From Arthrobacter sp. C9C5 (GTDB lineage: Bacteria; Actinomycetota; Actinomycetes; Actinomycetales; Micrococcaceae), in NCBI RefSeq assembly GCF_013359735.1, contig NZ_JABFMX010000027.1, forward strand, positions 1 through 34,875: a DNA stretch of 34,875 bases, in the 5' to 3' direction. How positions within the stretch are numbered: the first letter of the stretch is position 1; every line of letters begins with the position of its first letter. The position numbers and the translations under genes are program-made. The notes under the pieces are model-generated. The model was not told the origin of the DNA. It did no database searches and saw only the letters and a list, made by a program, of their open reading frames with translations. Below, piece after piece: positions 14,488 through 22,068 of the stretch.

Positions 14488-15117
14488 TCAGCTGGCCTTG
14501 CGTTCGGTATTCTGCTGCTGGCCCTGCCCTGTGCCTTGCCGCTGGCCCGGCCCGGCCGGCTGGTGTTTGAGCATGGCGAGCGAGCCGGTGTCCAGGACGG
14601 GGCTGGTGGCCGGAACCGGGGGCTTCTTAACGGCCCGCGGCGCGGCGGGGACGCCGTTCCGGTCCATCGCGGACTCGACCAAGGGCCCCACTTCCGTGAT
14701 GTCGCGCGCCGGGGCCTTCGGGCTGGGGAGCTCGCGGACTGAGACCTTGACCTCCGGCGCGGCTTCGGCCTTAGCCCGCGCCCTTGCGCGGGCATCGGCA
14801 CGCTCGACGGCGGCGGCCCACTCCGGGGACAGCTGGGGCTCCTTGCGGGCCGGTTTGGCTGGCTTCGCCGGCCTCGCGGCCTTGGCCGTACTGGCGGCGT
14901 CGGCTCTAGGTTCGACGGCGATCGTCTGGCCGGCCGGTTCGCCTGCGGACTTCAGGCCGCGGGCCAGCGCCGCGACGGCGATGGCCAGCAGTCGGCCGAG
15001 TCCGGCAAGCAGCAGGGTGATGACAAGGGCAACGAAGAGGCCGAAGAACATGACGAGGGCAACACCAAGAGTGCCGAAGAAGGTCAGGTTCATGGCGATC
15101 GTTGTCGGGTCTTCCAC
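14488..15117 (-). CDS. Single-pass membrane protein with alanine/proline-rich cytoplasmic tail
   Basis: A 209-residue protein from a GTG at 15117, chosen because GGAGAGG stands a few bases upstream; the alternative ATG at 15093 (MNLTFFG) has no Shine-Dalgarno. A long hydrophobic helix (about 12-45, with ALVMFFGLFVALVITLLLAG) is followed by a low-complexity tail with KPAKPARK, a charged helix DARARARAKAEAAPE, and a glutamine/glycine-rich end. No family is recognised. The architecture suggests a small membrane anchor protein with a disordered tail. It precedes the aldo/keto reductase, which has its own promoter. Confidence 0.7.
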   Translation of the reverse strand: MEDPTTIAMNLTFFGTLGVALVMFFGLFVALVITLLLAGLGRLLAIAVAALARGLKSAGEPAGQTIAVEPRADAASTAKAARPAKPAKPARKEPQLSPEWAAAVERADARARARAKAEAAPEVKVSVRELPSPKAPARDITEVGPLVESAMDRNGVPAAPRAVKKPPVPATSPVLDTGSLAMLKHQPAGPGQRQGTGQGQQQNTERKAS

Positions 15118-15328
15118 TTCGCCTCTCCAATCCAGCCTGCAGTGAGGTCCGTGCCGCAATCGTTCCGCCGGGCAACAGCCCTTCTTAACCATACGGACTA
15201 TTTCGAACTGACACGCAGGGAAGGGCCTTACCGGGCACTATGTGTCCAAGCTGATACCTTCGGCAGCCCGCTCGGAGACTCCCACGTCCCCGCCGCTGCG
15301 GTCGGGGTCTGAAATCCGGCCGGGCGTC

Positions 15329-15334
15329 TATAGT
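15329..15334 (+). promoter_or_regulatory. Candidate -10 box for the YchJ-like gene
   Basis: TATAGT matches five of six bases of the -10 consensus and lies 48 bases before the TTG start. No good -35 is present at the normal distance. The rest of the 264-base divergent gap (15118-15381) shows no ORF or RNA gene that could be recognised. Confidence 0.35.
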
Positions 15335-15381
15335 CGGAAAAAGACCACGCCGGACCCGCCCGGCCCGCCGGAAGGATCCTC

Positions 15382-15810
15382 TTGACACACGCCCAGGCCG
15401 CCAGTTCCGAGCCCCACGGCGCCCTGTTCCAGGGCAACTGTCCGTGCCTGTCCGGCGAGCAGTACGGCGACTGCTGCGGCCGGTTTCATCGCGGCGACGC
15501 GCAGGCGCCCACCGCGGAGCAGCTGATGCGTTCCCGCTACAGCGCGTTCGTGGTGCTCGACGCCGCCTACCTGCTGCGGACCTGGCATCCGGACACACGG
15601 CCGGCCCAGCTGGAGCTGGATCCGGCCGTGCAGTGGCGGCGCCTGGACATCGTGACGACGGGCCGGGGCGGCCCGCTGGACACCGAGGGCACCGTCGAGT
15701 TCAAGGCGTATTACCGGCACGACGGCGAACGCGGGGTCCAGCACGAAACGAGCCGTTTCCTGCGCGAGGACCGACGCTGGTACTACCTCGACGCGGTCAC
15801 GCTCGCCTAG
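15382..15810 (+). CDS. YchJ-family (UPF0225) protein with SEC-C-like metal motif
   Basis: A 142-residue protein. Residues 20-34 hold CPCLSGEQYGDCCGRFH, the cysteine cluster (C-x-C...CC) typical of the zinc-binding SEC-C-like start of YchJ proteins. The NTF2-like part follows, with the signature LMRSRYSAFVVLDAAYLL and a closing RWYYLDAV. The molecular function is unknown. The start is a TTG at 15382 with GGAAGGATCC upstream; no ATG or GTG fits. Its TAG shares CTAG with the stop of the convergent membrane protein gene. Confidence 0.88.
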   Translation: MTHAQAASSEPHGALFQGNCPCLSGEQYGDCCGRFHRGDAQAPTAEQLMRSRYSAFVVLDAAYLLRTWHPDTRPAQLELDPAVQWRRLDIVTTGRGGPLDTEGTVEFKAYYRHDGERGVQHETSRFLREDRRWYYLDAVTLA

Positions 15811-16745
15811 CGCTCCTCGACGGTTTCTACCGGGGTGAAGCCTGCGCGGTCCACCTTGCGGTGGAAGCGCATGCCGGCAAGGCCGCCGAGCATGGCGCCG
15901 ATGAGGGCCACCGCGGCAATGACGACCGCGGCGATCATGCTCGTGGCGGTGAGGTCGCCCTCGTTGACCGGGATGCGCGGGAAGCTGTTCAGGTTTGCGA
16001 GGACGTTGAACTGCTGGCCGGCGGTCATGGCAAGGATGGCGACGACGATGGCCGCGATCAGTGCCCAGATCCACACCATCAGGCCCTGGCGGGCGCCGTT
16101 GAAGCGCGCCATCCGGCCGGCCACGTAGCCGCCGCAGTAGTAGGACACAAAGAGGATCAGGAGCAGGGCGATGATGCCTGCGATTCCCACGCTCTGGTTC
16201 TGCGAGGCCTGGTTGACCGCCTCGTTGACGTTGGTGTTGGTGGCCAGGCCGACGGCGGTGCCCGCGGCGGCGACCAGGGCGGTGAGCAGCACGGCCATGC
16301 CGGTGGCGGCAAGCCAGCCGAAGAACGCGGAGCCGATCTTGACGCCGCCGAACTGTTCCTTCTCGCGGGCCACCACGGTTTCGCGGGTGGGCACCTCTTC
16401 AACGACGGTGTCGTTTGCGAGGCGGTCATCGCGGGTCCCGTGGATCACCCGGTCGTCACGGCCGGCGGTCCCCGCAGCTGCGGTGCCGGCGAGCGGAGCG
16501 GCGGGGAAGGCCCGCGTGTCGTTCGCGCGCTCGGCCCGTGCCTCGGCGCGCTCGGCCCGTGCCTCGGCGCGGTTTTCCGCTCGCGCCTCGGCGCGGCGTT
16601 CCGCCTGCTGGTCGGCCGTGACGGGCTGTTCCGCAGTCACGCCGTCCTGGCGGGCGTCGTGGATCCGGGCGTCCCGGTCGACGATTGCATCTTCCTCGCG
16701 TGCGCCGCGGGGGAGGCGGTCTTCGGGGCCTGCTGTGCTGCTCAT
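15807..16745 (-). CDS. Four-helix membrane protein with charged repeat N-terminus
   Basis: A 312-residue protein. The first 125 residues are hydrophilic and hold an alanine/glutamate/arginine repeat (RAEARAENRAEARAERAEAR, about 51-70), likely a long charged helix. Four transmembrane helices follow, centred near 155, 200, 230 and 275, with YYCGGYVAGRMARFNG between the second and third. The latter motif resembles TIGR04086/DUF-type small membrane families, but the family was not identified with certainty. The DNA of the repeat shows near-identical GCCTCGGCGCGCTCGGCCCG units on the plus strand around 16530-16570. A candidate promoter lies 31 bases upstream. The gene ends against the YchJ-like gene. 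Confidence 0.75.
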   Translation of the reverse strand: MSSTAGPEDRLPRGAREEDAIVDRDARIHDARQDGVTAEQPVTADQQAERRAEARAENRAEARAERAEARAERANDTRAFPAAPLAGTAAAGTAGRDDRVIHGTRDDRLANDTVVEEVPTRETVVAREKEQFGGVKIGSAFFGWLAATGMAVLLTALVAAAGTAVGLATNTNVNEAVNQASQNQSVGIAGIIALLLILFVSYYCGGYVAGRMARFNGARQGLMVWIWALIAAIVVAILAMTAGQQFNVLANLNSFPRIPVNEGDLTATSMIAAVVIAAVALIGAMLGGLAGMRFHRKVDRAGFTPVETVEER

Positions 16746-16775
16746 GATGGCTGCTCGCTTTCACTGGTTGACGCG

Positions 16776-16803
16776 AACTTATGATTTGAACCGGGCACTG
16801 CAA
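16776..16803 (-). promoter_or_regulatory. Candidate promoter of the four-helix membrane protein gene
   Basis: On the minus strand TTGCAG (16803-16798) and TAAGTT (16781-16776) are separated by 16 bases, ending 30 bases before the ATG at 16745. The region is locally AT-rich. Confidence 0.4.
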
Positions 16804-16912
16804 TGCTTCGACCGTCATCAGGTCTTGACTCCACCTAACCACGGCAGCCGCGCCAACAGCAAGGATGCTTACTATTCATCCCGGAGCCTGGCCGCACCGG
16901 CATCGCCCCATG

Positions 16913-18928
16913 TCAGCGGTACTTTCGGTGCAGGTCCTCCTTCACGGAGGCGCGCGGGCTGGCGTCCGCAATCCAGGGACCGGTTCCCTCCGACTGGTCC
17001 AGCACCCCCGCCTCAAGCCACTCGAAGTCCCCGGCGAGCACCTGGCGCGTCAGGGCGCGGTCGCCGTCGTCGGTGTTGCGCCAGAGCTGGTCGAAATACT
17101 CCTCGACCCGGACCCGCGCCTGCTCGCAATACGCGTCGGCCAGCTCGTAGGCCGAGGCGCCTCGTTCCGGGGAGGTCCGGAGCAGCATCTCCGCCCGCGA
17201 GCAGCAGGCGCCCATCGCGAACAGCTCGGCTCCAATGTCCACGATCCGGCCCAGGAACGCCTGCTTGTGTTCCAGCTTTGCCTGCCAGCGGCCCATTCCG
17301 TAGAAGGTCTGCCGCGCCAGCCGCCGCGACGCGCGTTCCACAAAGCGCAGGTGCCTGGCGAGGCGGCCGAAGTCGCCGTAGGAGCGCGGATCCATCCCGG
17401 TGCCGGCCACCAGCTTCGGCAGCCAGCGGGCGTAGAAGCCGGAGGCGCCGACGGCGGCCTTCGCCTTCTCGGACAGGCTGGCGTCCTCGGAGGCAAGCGC
17501 GCCCGCGGCGGCCAGATGGGCGTCCACGGCCTCACGTGCGATCAGCAGCCGCATGATTTCCGAGGAGCCCTCGAAGATCCGGTTGATCCGCAGGTCCCGC
17601 AGTTGCTGTTCGGCCGCGACGGCGCGCTCGCCGCGGGCCTCCAGCGAATCGGCGGTTTCGAAACCCCGGCCGCCGCGGATCTGCACCAGTTCGTCGGCGA
17701 TCCGGCAACTGATTTCGGTGGACCACAGCTTGGCGAGGGCGGCTTCGATCCGGACGTCCTTCTGCCCGGCGTCGGCCAGCTCCGCGGACAGCTCGAACAC
17801 GGCGTCCAGCGCGAAGGCGCTGGCGGCGATGAAGGCGATCTTCTTGCCCACCGCCTCGTGCTCGCCCACCGGGCGGCCCCACTGGGTGCGGGCGTTGGAC
17901 CACTCCCTGGCGATTTTCAGGCTCCAGCGGCCGGAGGCAACACAGAGTGCGGGAATGGAGAGGCGTCCGGTGTTGAGCGTGGTGAGGGCGATTTTCAAGC
18001 CCTGCCCTTCACGTCCCAGCCGGTTGGCGGCCGGCACCCGGACCTGGTGGAAACGGGTGACGCCGTTCTCGATGCCGCGCAGGCCCATGAACGCGTTGCG
18101 GTTCTCCACCGTGATGCCGGGGGAGTCCATTTCCACCACGAAGGCGCTGATGCCGCCCTTGTGCGCGGTGCCGTCAGCGTCGGTGTGCGCGGGGACGAGC
18201 GCCATCACCACCACGAGTTCGGCGATCACGCCGTTGGTGGTCCAGAGCTTCACGCCGTCCAGCATGTACGACCCGCCGTCCTCGGAGGGGACGGCGGTGC
18301 TGCCCATCCGGGCCGGATCGCTGCCGACGTCGGGCTCGGTGAGCAGGAACGCCGTCACCGCGCCGGAAGCACAGCGCGGCAGGTACTCGCGCTTCTGCTC
18401 CGGCGTGCCGAACACCTTGACCGGCTCCGGGACACCGATCGACTGGTGCGCGGACAGGAGGGCGCCGAGGCTGGGGTGGACCGAACCCAGCAGGGCCAGC
18501 GCCCGGCCGTAGTACACCAGGGAAAGGCCCAGGCCGCCGTATTCGCGGGGGATCTTCATGCCAAAGACGCCCAGGGCCGCCAGGCCGGAGAGGTACTCGT
18601 CGGGGATCTTGGCGTCCCGCTCTATGGTGCGGCCGGACATGGTCCGGCAGTACGCGGTGAGCCGCTCCATGAACTCTTCGCCGCGTTCGACGTCGTCCGC
18701 CGGCGCCTGCGGCCAGGGGTGGATGAGGCTGAGGTCGAAGCTGCCGAGGTAGAGGCCCTTGGCGAAGCTGGGTCGGTCCCAACTGGTTTCGCGGGCGGCT
18801 TCGGCGATGGCCCGGGCATCGGCCGCGGTGGCCTCGGGGCCAATCTTTTGCGCGGCCACCGGAACTTCGGCGGCGGGGCTGTCGGTGGCCGGATCTTCGG
18901 TGGCTGGGTTGTCGACGGCGGAGCTCAT
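16913..18928 (-). CDS. Acyl-CoA dehydrogenase (VLCAD-like, long form)
   Basis: A 671-residue FAD-dependent acyl-CoA dehydrogenase, about 270 residues longer than the short- and medium-chain enzymes and matching the very-long-chain architecture with a helical C-terminal extension. The core has FLLTEPDVGSDPARM (FAD/substrate loop), LDGVKLWTTNG, FVVEMDSPGI, RGGRGFETADS (FAD-binding) and the catalytic Glu453 in IFEGSSEIMRL. The first 45 residues are acidic/alanine-rich and probably disordered. It would catalyse the first step of long-chain fatty acid beta-oxidation, passing electrons to ETF. GAGGAGA precedes the ATG. A perfect 14-bp palindrome 82 bases upstream is a likely repressor site. It seems to be transcribed alone or after the small membrane gene. 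Confidence 0.92.
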   Translation of the reverse strand: MSSAVDNPATEDPATDSPAAEVPVAAQKIGPEATAADARAIAEAARETSWDRPSFAKGLYLGSFDLSLIHPWPQAPADDVERGEEFMERLTAYCRTMSGRTIERDAKIPDEYLSGLAALGVFGMKIPREYGGLGLSLVYYGRALALLGSVHPSLGALLSAHQSIGVPEPVKVFGTPEQKREYLPRCASGAVTAFLLTEPDVGSDPARMGSTAVPSEDGGSYMLDGVKLWTTNGVIAELVVVMALVPAHTDADGTAHKGGISAFVVEMDSPGITVENRNAFMGLRGIENGVTRFHQVRVPAANRLGREGQGLKIALTTLNTGRLSIPALCVASGRWSLKIAREWSNARTQWGRPVGEHEAVGKKIAFIAASAFALDAVFELSAELADAGQKDVRIEAALAKLWSTEISCRIADELVQIRGGRGFETADSLEARGERAVAAEQQLRDLRINRIFEGSSEIMRLLIAREAVDAHLAAAGALASEDASLSEKAKAAVGASGFYARWLPKLVAGTGMDPRSYGDFGRLARHLRFVERASRRLARQTFYGMGRWQAKLEHKQAFLGRIVDIGAELFAMGACCSRAEMLLRTSPERGASAYELADAYCEQARVRVEEYFDQLWRNTDDGDRALTRQVLAGDFEWLEAGVLDQSEGTGPWIADASPRASVKEDLHRKYR

Positions 18929-18992
18929 TGGGCATCTCCTCTAACCGGGTTGTCCGGCTCGAGCCCTGGATCCGCCGCGGGTGGAGGACCCT

Positions 18993-19307
18993 TCAGCTGT
19001 CCCGCAATACTACCCGCGGGTAGGTGCCCGTACTAGGGGAGGACTGCCCTATTAGTTCGCCGGGGAATTCTCCCGGGAGCTCCACCGTGGAGGCGTGGTG
19101 CAGCAGCCGGTCCCAGCCGGCGTTGATGCCGTGGACCAGGCCGAGCAGCACACTGGCAGCAACGAACCAGGACAGCCGGGCCGCACCCACCAGCACCAGG
19201 GCCACGAAGGCCGCTGCCATGATGAAGAGGGCTATCACGAGGGCGAAAACCAGCGTCCCGACGAACACCATGGTGCCCGTTTCCACTGCGCTTAGATCAA
19301 ACTGCAT
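18993..19307 (-). CDS. Small two-helix membrane protein
   Basis: A 104-residue protein beginning MQFDLSAVETG, chosen over a longer in-frame start because AGGAGGAAGA immediately precedes this ATG. Two transmembrane helices are visible, about 11-38 (MVFVGTLVFALVIALFIMAA) and about 42-60 (RLSWFVAASVLLGLVHG), with a short hydrophilic tail. No family is recognised. It is read in the same direction as the acyl-CoA dehydrogenase gene, 64 bases before it. The operator-like palindrome of that gene overlaps its last codons. A possible -10 (TACGCT, minus strand 19354-19349) lies 42 bases upstream. Confidence 0.75.
   Translation of the reverse strand: MQFDLSAVETGTMVFVGTLVFALVIALFIMAAAFVALVLVGAARLSWFVAASVLLGLVHGINAGWDRLLHHASTVELPGEFPGELIGQSSPSTGTYPRVVLRDS
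19010..19023. promoter_or_regulatory. Perfect 14-bp palindrome upstream of the acyl-CoA dehydrogenase gene
   Basis: CTACCCGCGGGTAG is an exact palindrome. TACC...GGTA dyads are common operators of TetR-type fatty-acid regulators. It lies 82-95 bases before the dehydrogenase start and inside the 3' end of the small membrane gene. A related copy occurs at 19423. Confidence 0.5.
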
Positions 19308-19422
19308 TCTTCCTCCTGCACCGTCGCTTCGGCTGAACCAGTAGCCCGAGCGTAGGGTGCCGGAGGGGAACCCAACCAGAGTCTTGAGGCGCGGCGTGAA
19401 GCCTTGATACGGGATCGAAATG

Positions 19423-19436
19423 CTACCCGTGCGTAG
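19423..19436. promoter_or_regulatory. Imperfect second copy of the CTACCCG...GTAG motif
   Basis: CTACCCGTGCGTAG, followed by GTCA, resembles the palindrome at 19010, which is followed by GTGC; both continue G-T after GTAG. It lies in the 296-base divergent gap between the small membrane gene and jetA, so it might act on either. No clear promoter for jetA could be settled in this gap; TTGAGA near 19516 is a poor candidate. Confidence 0.3.
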
Positions 19437-19603
19437 GTCACGGGGTGGTCGCGGAAACCTCACCCGCAGCCCAGCCCCGCGGGCCGGCTACCCGCTGAGC
19501 GAGCGGTTCAGCAGGGATTGAGAGGCCCTGCGTTAACCTTGTAGTTGGCAGTTTTCTTAGATCCGCTGCCCGACCCCACCCTCGGCAGCGATTGGAGAAT
19601 TGC

Positions 19604-21052
19604 GTGTCCCGTTCCGCTGTGTCCTCCGCCGACGCCATCAGCGCCCGGCTCCGGGACCTCGAACTCCTTACCAAGGGGCCGGCCTGGGCGCTGACCCGGT
19701 CGGCGCCGTGGGTGATCGCCGTGCTGCAGGCCTCCTTCACCCGCACCCGGCCGCAGCTGCCGCTGGAACAGTTCCACGCCGACGTCGACGCCTTCCTCGA
19801 GCAGCTCCGCCGCCAGGAGCCGGGGCTGGGCGGGTCCGCCAACGGCAAAGGCTTCGGCGACGAGTGGACCCGCAAGAACTTCCTGACCCGGCGGAACCAG
19901 TCGGGCCAGATCGTGTACGAAGTCACCGAGCCCGCCGCCCGCGTCCTTGCCTTCCTGGACAGCCTGTCCAGTGAACGCTCCACGCTCAACGGCTCCCGGC
20001 TCGGCACGCTGCTGGGCGACGTCGAGAAGCTCGCCAACGAGACCAACCCGGACCAGAGCGCCCGGCTGGAATCCCTGGAGGAGGAGATCGGCGAACGCCG
20101 CCAACTGATCGAGGAGATCAGCTCCGGCGAGTTTGACGGACTGCTCGACGACGAGGAGGCCGTCGAGGCGGCCGGCAACATCCTGGACCTTGCCGCGAGC
20201 CTGCCGGCGGACTACAAGAAGATGCGTGACCGGATCGAGGAGCTGGTGGGCGAGCTCCGGAACCAGATCATCGAGGAATCCCTCAGCAAGGGCGCCACCA
20301 TGGCGCAGGTGCTGGAGGCTGACAAACGGCTCCGGCAGAGCCCGGAGGGCAGGACGTTCCGGTCCTTCACCGCGTTCCTCGAGGACCCGCAGCAGCAGCT
20401 TCGCTTCCGTTCCGCGATCGGGGAGGTGCTCAGCCGGCAGTTCGCGGACGAACTCAGCCAGGACGAGCGCGAGACGCTGAAGAACCTGGTGGCAGAATTG
20501 CGCAGCCAGCACAGCCAGATCCAGCGCATCTACGGCAAGCTCAGCGAAAGCCTCAACACCTACGTCCAGAGCGACGACTACCGCCAGTCCGTCCGGCTCC
20601 GAAAGGTGCTGCGGGAGGCCGAGCAGGCAATCCGATCGCTGCCCTACGAGCGCGAACGTCCCGGCCTGGTCCGAGGCCCGGTGCTCTTCAACGCCGGCTT
20701 CGAATCCCTGGCCATGGTTAAGCTCTTCGACCCGGACGAGTTTGCCGCGCCGCCGAAGCTGGCGGACCCGATCGCGTTCAGCGACTCGGACCGGGTGCGC
20801 TCGCCGCGGACCGGCAAGGCCAGCCCCGAGGCCATCCGCGCCGCGTCCGCCGGCGCCTCCACGCTGGCCGAGGCCTGGGCGCAGCTGCCGGAGGGGGAAC
20901 GTCACATCAACTCCATCCGGGCCCTGCTCTCGCACGCCCTGCACCAGGGCGCCGGCTTCGACCGCGAGGCCTGGGAGCCGCTGGACTTCGAACAAATCGA
21001 CGGCTCCACCCGCACCGCCTACCTGCCCGTCGTCACGCTCAAGAAGGATTGA
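19604..21052 (+). CDS. jetA: JetA / MksF-like kleisin (DUF3375)
   Basis: A 482-residue protein matching DUF3375, the kleisin-type subunit of Wadjet/MksBEF SMC-like complexes. It opens with a helical, winged-helix-like domain (SARLRDLELLTKGPAWALTR, then FHADVDAFLEQLRRQEPG). A long coiled-coil middle follows (about 150-235, rich in Glu/Leu/Arg), and then RSFTAFLEDPQQQLRFR and a C-terminal region with RGPVLFNAGFESLAMVKLFD. In characterised systems JetA bridges the JetC heads and recruits JetB. The GTG at 19604 is preferred because GGAG lies 6 bases before it; a TTG at 19592 is upstream in frame. jetB begins two bases after its stop, so the three jet genes form one operon. Confidence 0.88.
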   Translation: MSRSAVSSADAISARLRDLELLTKGPAWALTRSAPWVIAVLQASFTRTRPQLPLEQFHADVDAFLEQLRRQEPGLGGSANGKGFGDEWTRKNFLTRRNQSGQIVYEVTEPAARVLAFLDSLSSERSTLNGSRLGTLLGDVEKLANETNPDQSARLESLEEEIGERRQLIEEISSGEFDGLLDDEEAVEAAGNILDLAASLPADYKKMRDRIEELVGELRNQIIEESLSKGATMAQVLEADKRLRQSPEGRTFRSFTAFLEDPQQQLRFRSAIGEVLSRQFADELSQDERETLKNLVAELRSQHSQIQRIYGKLSESLNTYVQSDDYRQSVRLRKVLREAEQAIRSLPYERERPGLVRGPVLFNAGFESLAMVKLFDPDEFAAPPKLADPIAFSDSDRVRSPRTGKASPEAIRAASAGASTLAEAWAQLPEGERHINSIRALLSHALHQGAGFDREAWEPLDFEQIDGSTRTAYLPVVTLKKD

Positions 21053-21054
21053 AG

Positions 21055-22068
21055 ATGACCGAACGTTCCCAGGAAGTGCACGACACGGAGCCGGACCAGG
21101 AGCCGCAGCACGCGCCGCAGCACGTGCCCGCCGACCCCTTCACCGTCACCCCGCGGGACACCTTCGTCGACGGCGCCGCCCTCTTCCCGGGGGACACCGG
21201 CGTGCTCCCGATGAAGGTCCGCCAGGCCCTCGTGAAACTCCTCAAAGGCCCGTACATTGACGGCGGCCGGGACGAGAAGCTGTGGACCACGCTGCTGGAC
21301 AACCAGCTGATCCTGCGCAGCCGACTCTCCGAGCTCTTCCTGACGCTTCAGCTGGACCACGAACGCAAGGTGGCGGTGCTGCGCCCGGTGGACCCCGAGG
21401 CGATCGGCGGCAGCACCCGCTCCAGCATCCTGCGCCAACAGCGGGCCCTGAGCCGGGTCGAAACCATCGTGCTGCTCCGCCTGCGCCTGCTGCTGGACCG
21501 CCACGTCACGGCCCAGACCGACCCCACGATCACGCGCGAGGAAATCGCCGACCTCGTGGCCCACTACCAGCCCTCCGGCCAGCAGGACGCCCTGCGCGAT
21601 TCCGACGTCGTCAACCGCGCCATCACCAAGCTCCTGGCCCGCCAGCTCCTCCTCACCACCGGCCTGGACGAGGTCTACACCATCTCCAACGCCCTCCCGC
21701 TGGCGCTCCCCTTCGAAAACATCGGCGACATCCCGGCCCAAATCGAAGCCCTGATCGCCGCCTCCACCGACCCCTCCGGCACCGAACCCCTCCTGGAACT
21801 CGACGGTGAGAACCCGGCGGAAGACGACTCGGACGACGACGGCGATGCCGCCCCCGGTGACCTGAACAGCGAGGACGACGACGGCGATGCCGCCCCCGGT
21901 GACCTGAACAGCGAGGACGACGACGGCGATGCCGCCCCGGGAGTGGCATCGGGCCTGTCGGAGCCGCGCGCTGAGCTGATCGAAGATCAGCTGCGCGGCG
22001 CAGGGGCGGGGGCGGCATCGTCGTCGTCGTCACCCAGCCCCGCCAACGACACGGAGGAAGCCAAGTGA
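21055..22068 (+). CDS. jetB: JetB / MksE-like subunit (DUF4194) with acidic repeat tail
   Basis: A 337-residue protein. Residues 35-235 match DUF4194, the KITE/MksE-type partner of Wadjet complexes: LPMKVRQALVKLLKGPYIDG, LRSRLSELFLTLQLDHERKV, an arginine-rich SILRQQRALSRVETIVLLRL helix and a winged-helix end with LLTTGLDEVYTISNALPLAL. The last 90 residues are not typical: an acidic tract with tandem EDDDGDAAPGDLNS units, an alanine/glycine stretch and a serine run. JetB homologues I know end near the DUF4194 domain, so this looks like an added disordered tail. The ATG at 21055 has AGAAGGA upstream and follows the jetA stop closely. Its stop overlaps the jetC GTG. Confidence 0.88.
   Translation: MTERSQEVHDTEPDQEPQHAPQHVPADPFTVTPRDTFVDGAALFPGDTGVLPMKVRQALVKLLKGPYIDGGRDEKLWTTLLDNQLILRSRLSELFLTLQLDHERKVAVLRPVDPEAIGGSTRSSILRQQRALSRVETIVLLRLRLLLDRHVTAQTDPTITREEIADLVAHYQPSGQQDALRDSDVVNRAITKLLARQLLLTTGLDEVYTISNALPLALPFENIGDIPAQIEALIAASTDPSGTEPLLELDGENPAEDDSDDDGDAAPGDLNSEDDDGDAAPGDLNSEDDDGDAAPGVASGLSEPRAELIEDQLRGAGAGAASSSSSPSPANDTEEAK
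21832..21938 (+). repeat. 42-bp tandem repeat (two full units plus 23 bases) in jetB
   Basis: Units at 21832-21873 and 21874-21915 are identical over 42 bases, starting GACGACGACGGCGATGCC, and a third partial unit runs 21916-21938. The repeat keeps the frame and encodes the acidic EDDDGDAAPGDLNS tail. Perfect identity at DNA level indicates a recent duplication. Confidence 0.95.
21967..21997 (+). other. Strong hairpin within the 3' part of jetB
   Basis: AGCTGATC (21974-21981) and GATCAGCT (21985-21992) pair around a GAA loop, extended by CGCGC (21967-21971) with GCGCG (21993-21997) across a 2-base bulge. It lies about 70 bases before the jetC start and could affect mRNA stability or JetB:JetC ratio, or be chance. 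Confidence 0.35.

Noticed and set aside
14448..14801. N-terminal extension of the aldo/keto reductase
   Set aside because: The extra residues are arginine/serine/proline-rich, overlap the membrane protein gene in another frame and do not resemble the family; the start MEFRYLG is conserved-looking.
16865..19036. 723-codon plus-strand open frame
   Set aside because: It is antisense to the clear acyl-CoA dehydrogenase; its translation is arginine/glycine/histidine-rich low-complexity sequence, as expected from a GC-rich shadow frame.
21832..21938. Considered as a CRISPR-like array
   Set aside because: The units are contiguous without spacers and lie in frame inside jetB. No CRISPR arrays or cas genes were seen in the window.
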